This document shows positions 1-11,130 of a stretch of 64,000 bases of DNA, piece after piece. The notes below the pieces were generated by a model. The model made no database searches. It saw only the letters and a list, made by a program, of their open reading frames with translations, and had not been told where the DNA came from. Source of the stretch: Euphorbia lathyris (Eukaryota > Streptophyta > Magnoliopsida > Malpighiales > Euphorbiaceae). The stretch lies in NCBI RefSeq assembly GCF_963576675.1, contig NC_088917.1:16334001-16398000 (forward strand). The letters are read 5' to 3'. The stretch's first letter is position 1, and each line of letters starts with the position of its first letter. Both the position numbers and the translations under genes were made by a program.

Positions 1-474
1 CTTTTCAAAGATTATCTTACACTCTTTAATTCAACTATTCTTGTCAGGATGCAATTTCATGATGTATCTTGTTGTTAGGCATTTTAATTTTAGTATGCCT
101 CTCTAATTTAGTGAGAAATGTGACTCTCTGAATACTTGACAGAAGGCTGAGGCATGTTATTTATCTCCCACATAACAAATTGTTGATCAAAAGGGTTTTC
201 TTTTAACACTTCTACTTACTCTTACTTATAGCAGTACAGAATATCTAGATTATTCTTTTGCTTCAAAGTGTAATTTCATTGATCATTCCCAATTTTACCA
301 TTGAGCTCTCTCTCATGTCTTGGGATGTTTCACTTCTAGTTGTCAGTTCTCATAGATCAGTACTCTATTTGAATTGGAGTGAGGTAGCATAGGCGAATTC
401 AACTCCCAACCAATAATAGTGGTGTCAAATTTTGCTCGGGCTAGGTGGTTGAAATTATAGCTGTACACATGCAG
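1..474 (+). other. intron upstream of first visible AFG1 exon
   Basis: No coding match of the AFG1 family is seen here. The stretch ends in a pyrimidine-poor but plausible acceptor (gcag at 471-474) directly before the first recognisable exon, so it is read as intron. Earlier exons carrying the nucleotide-binding P-loop half must lie before the window. Confidence 0.6.
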
Positions 475-3355
475 GTTCACCATTTCTGGCCATTGGATAA
501 CAATGCTGCGAAGGAGTTCGAGAAAATGTGGCATCAGGTCACAGACCAATTGGGAGGAGAAATCACATCTGCAACTGTCCCAATTATGTTTGGAAGGTAC
601 TCCCACACATATTTAATTTATTTAGTAAAATGTTCTATCCAATTTAAGCAGTGTATTCTGTTTTCAATTAGAACGTTGGAGGTTTCCCAAAGCTGTAAAG
701 GAGTTGGAAGATTCACCTTCGAGTATCTATGTGGTCAGCCGGTATCGCACTTGCTCTCTAGTAATTTTGATTATTTCTGCCTTCACTTTTGTTTAATGAT
801 GTCTTTGGTTTTTATGCCAGTGATACACTATTTGCTCATTTATATTGTGAAAAGATTTGTTGGTAGCATGTGACTTTGTTTACCCATTTATCTGTCTCAA
901 ATTTATCTAATGTTTTTGGAAGCATCAGATTACCATGAAAAAAATGTGAAAAGATAAGGAGAAAAACAGATAAGGACTAATGTAAATCTAACAAAACAAG
1001 TAATGATATCAAAATAGTTTTCCATGCATAAGAGAGATGAACAAAGCTGCCTGAAAATCTCTTCTAAAAAATTGAGACTCAAAATACTGGGTGAGCAAGT
1101 TACAAGTTTTTTTTATCTTCAAAGCATACTTGATGAAAAAGAAAACTACACAACTTTAACCTCTGAATTTAGAAAATTTCTCTAATATGAAATTTCTGGT
1201 CCCTCTTTTTATTTCAACTCTGACATTTTCAAGGATTTTGAAAATTTTAGATTTATTGTATCCCCTTTCTATGTGTTTTGACTTGCCTTATTATTTTGAT
1301 TATATGCAGCGGTGGGCAGCGGATTATATTGCAGTTGCAAAAAATTATCACACTGTTTTCATCTCTGACATTCCAACAATGAGCATGCGAATCGGTGACA
1401 AAGTAACGTCATTTATTTTTACTATCTAAAGACATATACTTGCATACAAGACCTGAAAATTAAAATGGTATTTGCTGATGTTTAAGGTCAAGCTAAGTGA
1501 TGGTGTAAAACTCTTACATTGAATTAGATTTATGAATCGGATTCCAATTGAGAGGAGAATCGAAGTGAAATTTGAATGAAGAAAGGAAGAGAGAGAGAGA
1601 GCACATATTCATGACCCCTTCTGTCCTTTTCCATCTCTAATGAATCATAGAATAAGGTTAAACATGCACACAAACTGATGTGCAGATTTTTATGCACTAT
1701 ATCATGGCAAATTCAGAATCTTCTTCAAATAATAAAATCCCATTTTCTGGTTTTTCCAGGCACGTAGATTTATCACTCTCGTAGATGAGCTGTACAATCA
1801 TCATTGCTGCCTCTACTGTACTGCAGCTTCATCTATTGATGACCTGTTTCAAGGAACTGACGAGGGTACACTCTTTGATTTGGAAAGGTAGTTCAGTCCA
1901 GACTTTTTGTTTGTCTTAGTCTTGATTGTGACATGAGACATGGGAGTGAGGAAGCATTTGAACCTTCTACCTCTTTTTCTTCATTTAATTTCAATATAAA
2001 CATATTGTCCATGTCTTTCAGTAGTATGACAACCCTACCATTCCTTCCTTCTGAAGATTATCAATTTTTTGCATTTATATATCATACATAATCATGTGGA
2101 ACATATAGATCACATAACATGATTGTGATACCGTAACCCGTTATCCCAATCCTATTCTTAAGTAGACATCTTTAATCTGTTTGCTTGTTTACTTTGGGTT
2201 ATGCAGTTTTCAGTTTGAAGCAGAGCCAGAAGGTGCAAAACTTCGTAGAGATGTCTTAGCTGAAGGCAGTGTGAGCGCTGTGGGTGCACCAGCTGGCATA
2301 GTTTCCATGCTATCTGGCCAAGAAGAGATGTTTGCCTTTCGTCGAGCAGTAAGTGGTTTTAAACCTTGTCTCTTTTCTCTGTACTCCTTTTATCTTTGGT
2401 GAAAATAAAAAAATATCAGCAATATTTATATTATGAGAAAAGTACAAAAAAATAACGCATGTGGTTTTAGGGAGTTAAAATTATGGATTTGAAAGTATAA
2501 GAATGTGAATCTTTTTCGTTGCAAAAGAAAAAATATGCTTTACACTATTGGGAAAAAAAGGAAAAGGAAAAAAAAGAAAAGGAGTTGACCTAATGCGTAT
2601 CTAGCCTTGTGTAGAAAAGTCAACTGCTCCCTTGTATTTTAAAAATATTCTATTTACCTCTTGAACTTGTTTAAAGTGACATATTCATTTCGTAAAGTTA
2701 TCCATAGCTTCCGAACTTTCTTACAGGGATCAATTGGATTGGACCCTTAAACTTGCTTAAAAGTGTATGCACTTCAAGTTGTCCTAAATCTCCCATTGTT
2801 CTATCAAGTGGATTTAGAGGGTCAACAAATCACTTTAAGCAAATTTAGGGGTAAATAGGACGTTATCAAAGTATAAGAATGTAGTTGACTTTTCTAGACA
2901 AGTACATAGGCTAGAGATTATTAGGCTAGAGGAATTTGACTAAGATATTAGTCTTCGAAGATGTGGCATGTTAACTTCGATGATGTGACACGTTGACTTC
3001 GATAATGTAACACATTGGCTTTGTTGATCTCATACACTGAATTATTAATGCTAAATGTGTAATACACATAACCTCTTTTGCAATAGAAATTACCGCATTC
3101 CACTTGCAAATCCATGAAACCACATCTTTATGAAACCACATGTTTAAAGAGTTGCTAGAAAAGTAAGGTGATCATTTGATCCATATCTTGTTTTAGTAGA
3201 AATGAGATAATTTGGAGACGCTCTCTCTGTAGGTTTCACGATTGATTGAAATGCAGACACCTCTATACCTGGAAGGTGTTAAAATGCTTCATCCTTATTT
3301 CCATAGGCAACACCAAACACTTGGAAGTGACATTTCAATGAGTTTACAACAATAA
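475..3355 (+). CDS. AFG1-like (LACE1-type) AAA ATPase, 3' six exons
   Basis: Six exons join in one frame and encode 225 residues plus a TAA stop: 475-596, 672-741, 1310-1402, 1760-1887, 2207-2348 and 3233-3355. Every junction has AG before and GT after. Recognisable family segments are HHFWPLD and MFGRTLEV (first exon and junction), ADYIAVAKNYHTVFISDIP (exon at 1310), RRFITLVDELYNHHC (1760), FQGTDEGTLFDLESFQFE (1760/2207 junction) and SGQEEMFAFRRAVSRLIEMQ (2207/3233 junction). The AFG1 family are mitochondrial P-loop ATPases involved in turnover and quality control of inner-membrane complexes; that role comes from family knowledge. Walker A and B lie upstream, outside the window. Two oddities: the usual Val-Gly before AADYIAVA reads Arg-Trp, and the usual MSMRIRDK reads MSMRIGDK. 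Length and frame are kept, so the gene is probably functional or only recently impaired. Confidence 0.88.
2587..2928. repeat. inverted-repeat (MITE-like) insertion in AFG1 intron 5
   Basis: The arms at about 2587-2700 and 2800-2928 are imperfect reverse complements. Both contain the core tagaaaagtcaact and a segment near tatttac. The rest of the 884 bp intron is AT-rich and has no coding signal. A non-autonomous DNA transposon is the likely source; I could not define its exact ends or a target duplication. Confidence 0.5.
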
Positions 3356-4483
3356 TGGTAATGTTATTCATAATTCACTCCTCACAAGTTATACATATAC
3401 TATGTTATGTTATGTTAGTTCCAAGTAGATACCCGTACTTCGAACTAACAACCAATAAGAACACACCATTAAACATCACGGTAACATTATTCACTCCTAG
3501 TCTAGTTAAGGCCCCTTTGATAGCACTGCTTAATAATTTCTCCATTTTTCCCCATTATTGTCCAGTAATATTTGTGATTTCTTTACTCAAAAGTGGGCAT
3601 AAAGACTACATTATTTAGGATACAGAAATAAAAACTTAGTAATGAATTGGTTCTTCTTGGCTTAAGCAATATCTGTTGTAGAATGGACACTATTTATTTT
3701 TGTAGTTAAAGGTCCTTATTCCCCCATATAACTACTGTTTTTGTTACTACTTTACTTCGTTATAATTCAAGACACTTTAAGGTTTGACAACCATTCATGT
3801 TGTGTAAGAAGAATTTATGAGCAAAAATATTGTGTTTAGTTTCAGTTGCTTAATCTTAATTCTTGTGTTATTAGCTTTGTTATTTACTTTGTTATTATGT
3901 TATAACAAAGTAAATGGCCTAAAAATGATTGTCGAACACCTCGAAATGCAACAATTTAAGAATTAAAATTGTTTAGAATTACATTAATAAAGTTTTTTAT
4001 TATATAAAATCACCATTTTTGAGTTTTATTTTCTAAGCAAACAAGACTCAAATGACTTCAATATCAACCAGTTGCAAAATTAAAGTTAATACTTATTTTC
4101 ATTATCTTTATAATGGCGGGTTAACCGATACTATAATGATTAAAATTTGAGTGATTTTATGTTGCGTTTTGAAATTTAGTGTCAGATAATATTAATAAAG
4201 GCCACCCATAAATGTAACTTACGGCTTTTAAAAGTCACAAATTTTGGAGGATTGATGAATTGTTCTTTTCTTTTTGGGAAAACAGAATCTTCATCACCTT
4301 ACATCTTTAATAATTATGTAATTTGAAGAATAATAACCCATAAGAAGGAGGGGTTTAAAACTAGCTCAAGAGGTCCTATGATTCATTGTTTTGAGAAATG
4401 AACTTCGATTCTCTTGCAGTTCCTCTGGTTTATTTAATTATTATTTGACTTGAGTAATTGATTTTAGTTCAATTTTTAAAAGA
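3356..4483. other. intergenic DNA downstream of AFG1 gene
   Basis: AT-rich with no credible gene. It should hold the AFG1 3' UTR and polyadenylation signal. A near-perfect palindrome at 3882-3915 (arms atttactttgtta / taacaaagtaaat) could be the core of a small hairpin element. Confidence 0.5.
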
Positions 4484-5345
4484 CGGTAACAAACGTTAAA
4501 ACTCTATAATGTATTTTTATTTTTATTATAATAAACGTTAAAGATTTTATAATGTATTTTTATTTTTGTTACAAATACGTGAATTAAATAGTGTTAATAA
4601 AAAAACTAGAGATTATTAAGACTTAAAAGTACTATTTGGCCATTCACCTATCTAAAATGTTGATTTTGTATTAGTTATTAACGTAACAAAAAAATGTTAA
4701 AAAAAGGGTAATTAATTTATTAGTCCTTATATTTTGACAAAACACACTGTTTAGTTCCTGTATTTTTAAAAACACACGTTAAAATCCTTAACCTTTTTTT
4801 TGATGAACTGTTTAGTCCCTAACGTTTTTCTCGGTGAACTGTTTAGTCCCTACCGTTAGACTCTCATAAAGATTTTATTAGTCAATTTGAATTTGCGTTT
4901 TTCTTTTCCGTTATTTTCCTTTCCTTTAAACTTTACTGTATCTGAAATCAACTTTGAGTGTTCTTCTTCTTAATTTTCTTCTTAATCGTTCAAATTCGTA
5001 AGCATTGCGTCTTATCTTTTTCTTGTTCTCCATAGAAAAAACTTCTTCTTCTAAATTGGGTTTCTCTTCTGAAATTTGAAGGTAAATAGTAAAGAGTAAT
5101 TTAGTCATTTCTGAATTTATAAACGATAAAAAATCTAATAGATAGACAGAATGACTAAACAGTTAGGTTAGGGACCTTACCATGTGTTTTTGAAAATACA
5201 GGGACTAAACAATATGTTTTCTCAAAATACAGGGACTAATAAATTAATTACCCTAAAAAAACATGAAAATGACCTCTAGTCTTTTCACCGTTTTACAGTA
5301 TTCAAATAATCATACGTTTGATTAAAAAAAAAAAAAATTCACTGT
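4484..5345. repeat. start of duplicated block, unit A (filled site)
   Basis: The sequences at 4484-4705 and 5254-5345 flank a MITE. Together they match one uninterrupted stretch at 18845-19140. Near the left edge an approximately 45 bp segment (taatgtatttttatttt core) is tandemly doubled at 4494-4583. Confidence 0.7.
4706..5253. mobile_element. Mutator-like MITE, copy 1 (548 bp)
   Basis: The termini are long inverted repeats starting gggtaattaatttattagt and ending with its complement. The arms keep the motifs aaacacactgtttagt and gggactaa. It is flanked by A-rich duplications (taaaaaaa on both sides, an 8-base match). The unoccupied paralogous site at about 19030 confirms the insertion. There is no transposase. 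The family is assigned from the second copy at 19478, which has a clean 9 bp target duplication. Confidence 0.85.
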
Positions 5346-5868
5346 ATGTAAGCCTCTCTGTATGTAATCATTGATTTTGTTATGGATTTGGTCCTTACTT
5401 AACTTTTCCGTTGAGTTTAGGAGATGAGAACATCGATTTGGCGATTCTAATGTTGAAAATCACAAAATGGGAAAGGAGAAAATCGAGTTTGGAAGAATAT
5501 ACTGTAAATTAATTTCTATAATTTTGTTTTAGTTTTTAAGTTTTAATTTTTATCTTCCCTAATCAAGGAATTCTTATTTTTACTTCTCCATGTCAACAAG
5601 CCGAATCACCCTAACGATGTACGCAGTCTAAAATCGATGAAAAAGTTAAATAAGGGCATAATTCATAATAAAATCAATGATCAATGGTTCAATGTGGAAA
5701 AATAAATAATCAGGAGCTTAATCCTTTAAATAGCCAAAGTTTAGGGGCTTTCTTTTCACCTAAAAAAAAGTTGATAGGTTCCATTTATTTAAATGAAAAG
5801 AGAAAAAAAGAGAATAGACTGTATGCTCCTTATTTTCATAATAAATTTAATTTTGTTTTGTTTTTTTT

Positions 5869-6351
5869 GATAAATTACACCCATGACCATTGAATTTTAC
5901 CAATGTATGATAACTAAATTTCAAAATGTAACATAAAAACCACATAGATTTACACTTTGCTATACCTATAACCACTAAATTTTAACTAATTCTTCAAAAT
6001 GAGATTTAACAGCCTCAAAATGAATATATTCAAGAAATAAAGTTGTTCAAAATAATATTTACCATGAAATCACAATTTTTATTTTCTAAAATAACAATTT
6101 TTGGAGCTTTCTCTCTTTTCAAACAACACCTATGATCTCAAAATGATATTTTCTTAATTCGTAGAATATTATTAATTCTTAATTTTTTTTATTTTGAGAT
6201 TGTCAACCGTCTTTTTGAGGCGTTGATTGATGTTTAGCGGGTACAAACTTAATAAAGTGTTAAGTTCAATGATTTTTATATTACATTTTAATATTCAATA
6301 GTTATACTGTGAAAATTAGTAAAATTCAATAACCATAGATGCAATTTATCC
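5869..6351. mobile_element. MITE with TAAATTACACC inverted ends, copy A
   Basis: The left end taaattacacccatgaccat and the right end (complement of ggataaattgcatc) are inverted repeats of about 35 bp. Sister copies lie at 20120 and 24487. T-rich flanks fit the 9 bp target duplication that is clearer in the 24487 copy. No coding capacity. Confidence 0.75.
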
Positions 6352-7224
6352 ATTTTTTCTCGCAATATATTCAGTATCTACTATCTAATACTCTATAATT
6401 ATAATTGATATAAACTAACAAATAGGGAATCAATGAATGAAAATATATTATGATTTACAATGTTTGTATAAGTTACAAAAATGTCTCCAATTTTAATTGT
6501 CAAAAGTAATTTAATTTTTAGTAGTGAAATTTTATCATAATTTAATAAATTGAGTCAATTTCAAATAAATTGAAAGTATCTCTTCTGTCATGAATCATGT
6601 CGTCTCTCGTTTACTTTTTTTTTTTTTTTGTTTGCCATATTTTTTTCATTTTCAAGTTGCCTTATCCCATTTTTCATTTTTTACTGTTTTTTTATGTTTT
6701 CTTTGTTTTTTTTTCTTTTAAATTTAATATGTTGAAAATAAATAAACTTGATTTAGATTTGAACAAAATTGATTGAATAATTTAATCTAGTTAAAATAAT
6801 AGGTTTTGAGTAAAATTAATCTGTGTTAATCACCAATCCAAATCAAAATCAATCACATCCAATTCTACATAGTATCCATGGATTGGATTGGTTATTTAAA
6901 ACTAATCGATGAATTACTCCTTCCTTAATTGGATTGGCGCATGAATACCCTAATTTAAATTATGACAATTAATCATGTATAGAAAACAAAACAATAATAT
7001 ATATTTAACCATGGTGGATAAGTAGCATCAGTGGTTACAAAAGTTTGAACAATGTCCTAAAAAAGCCATAAAAGTTTAATTTATCTCAATAAAAGCACTT
7101 AAGTTTATTTTTGTCCCATAAGTCACTTTGAACGTTTTCGATCATTTTTTTCGTCGGAGTTGATTATGTGATATAGGATCACATGTTTCAATGCCATGTG
7201 GCATAATAAAAAAAATCTATAATT
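6352..7224. other. noncoding unit-A sequence
   Basis: AT-rich with homopolymer T tracts and no credible gene. It is alignable with 20630-21547 and 24977-25754, so it is part of the segmental duplication. Confidence 0.6.
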
Positions 7225-7480
7225 AAAAAAAATCGTTTGCGATGTGCGTTCAGATTGCGCATTGACAAGGTCAATTGCGAAGAAACATCGGTATTGACCT
7301 TGTCAATAGCGACCCTTCCCCAAAACGCCTTCTCTATTGACAAGGTCAATTGCGACGCACTTTTGGAGCTTCGCAATTGACCTTGGTGCATCCCTAAGCA
7401 ATGCCTCTTTTTAGCGACGCGTAAGATGCATTACTAATGAGATTAATAGCGCGTCACTACTGCCCTTTTTGACACTAGTG
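7225..7480 (+). mobile_element. CACTA-type right end, A1
   Basis: Repeated subterminal units of the type attgacaaggtcaattgcga run up to a terminus gcgcgtcactactgcc ... CACTAGTG at 7473-7480. Read from the outside, the end is CACTAGTG followed by an A-run. Homologous ends sit at 22280, 26038, 33200 and 41240. No matching left end is nearby, so this is a truncated or one-ended relic. Confidence 0.65.
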
Positions 7481-8329
7481 GCAGTCTCTTTTCAATGCTA
7501 ATAGAGTGTGTTAGGAAAAGAGTAAAAGTTATTTTTAGGCCTAATTGACTATTATTTTAAATTTTTGTATCCATTGGTTCCTTGTCAGGTAGAACAGTGA
7601 CGAATAGAAGATTAAATTTTTGAGGTGTTAAATAGATATGGAAGTTAAATCAACCTTGACTAGAATTGCAAAACAACACTTTCTTTAGACTAAAACCTTC
7701 TCCTTAGACAAAATCTCAAGTGTTATTTGGTGGGTTTGTGTGAACTACAAGTATCTTAATTCTGTGCATAAAGTCATCACTACAAGAAAAAAAAGATATT
7801 TAATGACAAGAAATACCGTCACTAGAAGTATAATTCCTCTCATTATAGGTTTTTAATGAGAGGAATATTCACCTTGAGAAATCCTTTTTACTAAAAGTAT
7901 CAACAACAGGGACTAGTAGACTGTGCTACTTTATAATGAGAGTGCGGATCTAGCACATGTAAGTTTTGATGGAGAAGTTATATATGTAACTTTATCCTGA
8001 TGACACTTTTCAGAATTTTCCAAAATAAAAAACACGGTATTCGTTGGAGGAAATAAATGAGGTGCCCGTTCTAGTATCAAAATTTATTGTAAGCAAAATT
8101 CGTTAGTAGTATACATGTTTGTAAAACAGTAATGATAACATTAGTGATTCAGAATTCCATTTGTAAATGCAATATACAAGCTTATTTTTATGCAGGTGTC
8201 CATTTTACATGGTATATTCTGTCGAATTTTCAATAGCACATTCTATAGAATCTTTAACACTTGTTTTGCAAAATTGATATTGTAATTTTACACCGAAAAA
8301 AATTTCTGTAATTAAAAAATAATAGTTTG
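7481..8329. mobile_element. CACTACAAG-type left end and flank
   Basis: A CACTA-like terminus CACTACAAGAAAAAAAAGA starts at 7778. It is followed by subterminal sequence resembling that of the complete element at 52403 (gaaatacc.tcactag, then cctctcatta and ttttaatgag). The matching right end is absent. The rest is noncoding and shared with units B and C. Confidence 0.55.
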
Positions 8330-8592
8330 ATGCCCGTTGAAATTGACAAGGTCAATAGTGATGGTCTTGGAAGGAGCGTTCCAATTGATAAGGTCAATAG
8401 CGATGTATGTTGGAACATTTGGATAAACGTGCTCAAAATGGCGTCGTTTTAGAAAAGGTCAATTGCGACGAAAATTTGGAGCGTCGCAATTGACTATGGG
8501 TCAATTGTGACCTGCATTTAAGACACGTTTGGCGCAAAGGTGACGAGTGCACTACCGACGTGAAAAACGCGTTAATAACGACACTAAAATCA
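8330..8592 (+). mobile_element. CACTA-type right end A2, truncated
   Basis: Same subterminal repeats as A1 (gacaaggtcaatag, tcaattgcgacg). The final CACTAGTG is missing: the repeat stops at about cgacactaaaa and joins directly to the polygalacturonase exon-1 fragment. The same junction is present in units B and C, so it predates the duplication. Confidence 0.6.
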
Positions 8593-8600
8593 GAAGTAAT

Positions 8601-8744
8601 TACATCATAATTATCAGTTTTTCCATCTCCAACTGCTCCAAAATCTTTCACATTAAACATAATCATTCCATCACCAATGCTTAATAAATTAGATATAACA
8701 ATTAAAAATACCCAAACCAAAGCTTGAAGTATTAAACCCTGCAT
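8601..8744 (-). pseudogene. polygalacturonase exon 1 fragment (unit A)
   Basis: Read on the - strand from the ATG at 8744, it has a hydrophobic leader resembling a secretory signal peptide, then the N-terminal GH28 signature FNVKDFGAVGDGKTDN. Only exon 1 is present. Downstream exons with the catalytic Asp residues are missing, because the fragment runs straight into a CACTA end. In an intact gene the product would be a secreted pectin hydrolase. The reading frame is open here, unlike in unit B. Confidence 0.75.
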
Positions 8745-8860
8745 TTTAACTTTAAGAAATAAAGAAACAGTAAAATATTCTATTACTGAATGGATTAATC
8801 AGAAAACACACCAGGTAAAATCACTCATGCATTTCCTGGGATTCATGAATAGCCCCTTAC

Positions 8861-8970
8861 TTGTACAAAATCAAATTCAGTACCTAGAAAATGATGTGCT
8901 TTCTATAGATTGCTTGTACAAAATGAAATTCAATACCTAGAAAATAATGTGCTTTCCATAGATTAATTTA
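8861..8970 (-). repeat. tandemly doubled copia RT fragment
   Basis: Two adjacent copies of about 53 bp (cttgtacaaaat.aaattca core through ctatagatt) differ at four or five positions. On the - strand the segment matches the copia reverse transcriptase stretch FLGIEFD that is also present near 32640-32700, so this is a duplicated scrap of a copia element. Confidence 0.55.
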
Positions 8971-9060
8971 CTTGAAATAGCTTACAACAACAGAAAAATG
9001 AATACAAAACAACATTATTATTATTATATTTTTTTTCGTTACATAATAGAGCATATATTC

Positions 9061-9891
9061 TTACTCTCTACGTTCATATTTACGGGCCCAAATATGTTTC
9101 CCCTTGATCCTAAACTTCGCTATAGGATTTCCGTTCAAGATTTTATCAACGGATGCAATAGAATCGAGAACCATTTTGCCAAACAATGGCTGTTCATTTC
9201 CGGGTGTTTTATGTTGCATCTTAACATCAACGACACCCACACCAATTAACTCACTAAAAAGATTTATAACCTCCTCTCTAGTCACTGGAAAACCTCTTGA
9301 AAACGTGAGGAACATAGTCCGGTCATCTTCGGAGACGGTTTTACTAGGATTCCAGCTCCACAATTCATCTTGAGGGAAGTCAAAATCCACTGCCCTAGGA
9401 AGAATGCTCACATTCCCGAAAACTCGATGAGGAAAACCGGGCATTACTAGCGCTTGGCTTGAGCTTGAGCTTGAAGATCCTAGAACAAGTTGTAGCATGT
9501 CAGTGAAAATCGTTGAACACACGGAGTTAAGTAAGTACTTGATTCCTGTAATAGCTGAAAATTTATGAAGGCTGAACATTTGTAAAGAAAGTTCTTTGTC
9601 CACTAGCCTAGAAGTGAGAGGGATTTCTGCTGACATTTCTTCTTTTAAGTTTGGATCAAGACATTTGAGACATAACACAGCCTCATTAGCAATAGCATTC
9701 AGCAAAACTTGAGAGAGGGGGACGAGCTTTATGACAATGTTCTTATAGCCAATTGTTTCGAGCCATAGCCACATGGCCATGACTAGTAGCGTCTGTGCTG
9801 GGTCTCGAATCAACTGAAAAACCATTCGAGAGAAGACCTCTCGATCCATTGAATGAAAGGCATGAAGCTCCTCTATCGTAATTGAAGCCAT
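9061..9891 (-). CDS. RRM-like plant protein, intact single exon
   Basis: 276 codons on the - strand, from the ATG at 9891 to TAA at 9061. I recognise a plant-specific, poorly characterised family. It has an N-terminal helical region starting ITIEELHAFHSMDREVFSR with a conserved MWLWLE motif near residues 40-46, a central Ser run (about 147-153), the conserved PGFPHRVFG box, and the segment DELWSWNPS. The C-terminal half resembles an RNA-recognition motif (RTMFLTFSRGFPVTREEV ... KHIWARKYERR). The frame stays open upstream to 10059, but family resemblance begins at MASITIEEL, so I chose that start. RNA binding is inferred from the fold-like C-terminus only. No lesion is visible. A truncated sister lies at 27847-28247. 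Confidence 0.75.
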   Translation of the reverse strand: MASITIEELHAFHSMDREVFSRMVFQLIRDPAQTLLVMAMWLWLETIGYKNIVIKLVPLSQVLLNAIANEAVLCLKCLDPNLKEEMSAEIPLTSRLVDKELSLQMFSLHKFSAITGIKYLLNSVCSTIFTDMLQLVLGSSSSSSSQALVMPGFPHRVFGNVSILPRAVDFDFPQDELWSWNPSKTVSEDDRTMFLTFSRGFPVTREEVINLFSELIGVGVVDVKMQHKTPGNEQPLFGKMVLDSIASVDKILNGNPIAKFRIKGKHIWARKYERRE

Positions 9892-10752
9892 TGAACTTAC
9901 AGAAGTTAAGCTACCTAGAAATTTAAAGGAGTATGCTGCCCAGAAATTTAAGAAGAGGTATGCTAATTGAGAGAATAACTTACAGAGTATGGTGTTTATA
10001 TAATGATATTGTGGAGATGAATAAGTTCCTGCTAATTGTACAGATGCATGAATGGGCAAAGTGACAAAAGTTTAGCTTATATTTGGTAGCCATTGCTGGT
10101 GATGACTGTACTTTCCTCATTTTGGATCTTTACTGCCATAATAAAAACTATGCTAATATGGTAACTTGTTTCTCTCAATTCAACTTTTAAAATGTAAGAT
10201 TTTAGCAGCTTAATAAAAAAAAAGTGAACCTCTAAAGAGAAATTTAAAGAACAATTGAACTTACAGAGTATGCTAATTTCATACAGCTGCATTGTTATGA
10301 ATTTTGGGAATTTAAAAGTTTACATAATCTTATCTAATGAAAGGCAAACGTTGTAATTCAGAAAACTTTGCAATTAGATTGGATTTGAATTAAAAGTTAA
10401 CTGAGTATCAGATTGGTTTTTTGAACAATTTCTTTTTATTTAAGTATTTGATTTAAAACTTTTTATTCCGATATCAATAGTTCAATAATCAATGATTCAA
10501 TTTAATTGGAACCTCTTATTCGCTATTTAGTCCGGTTCAATAATCTTTGAATTCGATGCTAATCTGAACACATCAAGCTGATTCAATTAGATTTATCTGC
10601 TAGAGGTAGTACAGTGAATGTTTTAAATGTGCATCAACATCACTTTAACTAAGCATTTAAAACAACTATTATCCAATTTTTTTTTTATTGAAATAGAGAT
10701 GGGAAGCGAGTAACCGATACATAGTTCGGTTATATAGATTATCAGCTACTAA
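9892..10752. other. upstream region of the RRM-like gene
   Basis: Noncoding. It contains two imperfect copies of a unit around cagaaatttaaa.gagtatgct (9910-9975) and a repeated acttacagagtatg.t motif (about 9980 and 10260). Unit C has lost the interval between the equivalents of about 9748 and 10262, which removes the promoter and 5' coding part there. Confidence 0.5.
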
Positions 10753-11055
10753 CACTAAAAGAAAAAGTGCTATCACCGACGACAGAATTCCGTCGGTGAT
10801 AGACGAAATTGCGTAGGTGATCGGCGTCACCGAAGGAAGTCCGACAAATTCATCTTTCTCGGCATTGACCTTGTAGGTAAGCAGCTGCGAGAAATTTTTA
10901 CCGAGACAAAAACATCACCGACACAACCTTTAGTCGACGTTATCCGTCGGGAATTCCGACTACTTTTAGTAGGTGATTTGCGTCGGTGATTCATACAATA
11001 TCACCGACCCATATATCGGTGGAGAGATACTGCGACGGAAATGCGTTGGAAATGC
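10753..11055 (+). mobile_element. CACTA-like left end, TCACCGAC family (unit A)
   Basis: It starts CACTAAAAGAAAAAGTGCTA and is followed by repeated direct and inverted copies of cgtcggtgat / atcaccgac, the arrangement of CACTA subterminal transposase-binding repeats. The sister end is at 28780. No partner end is seen. Confidence 0.6.
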
Positions 11056-11130
11056 ATAATTATTTAAAAATTAATTTTTATATTTTTTAATTATTTTATT
11101 TGGATTGAAGGAAACTCTTATATCTGTAAC

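Noticed and set aside
445..873. A 142-residue single-exon protein at the start of the window
   Set aside because: It reads through an AFG1 intron; the exon borders at 475-596 and 672-741 explain the conserved parts.
3882..3915. Transcription terminator hairpin for the AFG1 gene
   Set aside because: Nuclear protein genes do not end at such hairpins; the palindrome shares words with the MITE-like hairpin at 19317.
9104..9373. A + strand frame opposite the RRM-like gene
   Set aside because: It is the shadow of the - strand gene, with no family resemblance of its own.
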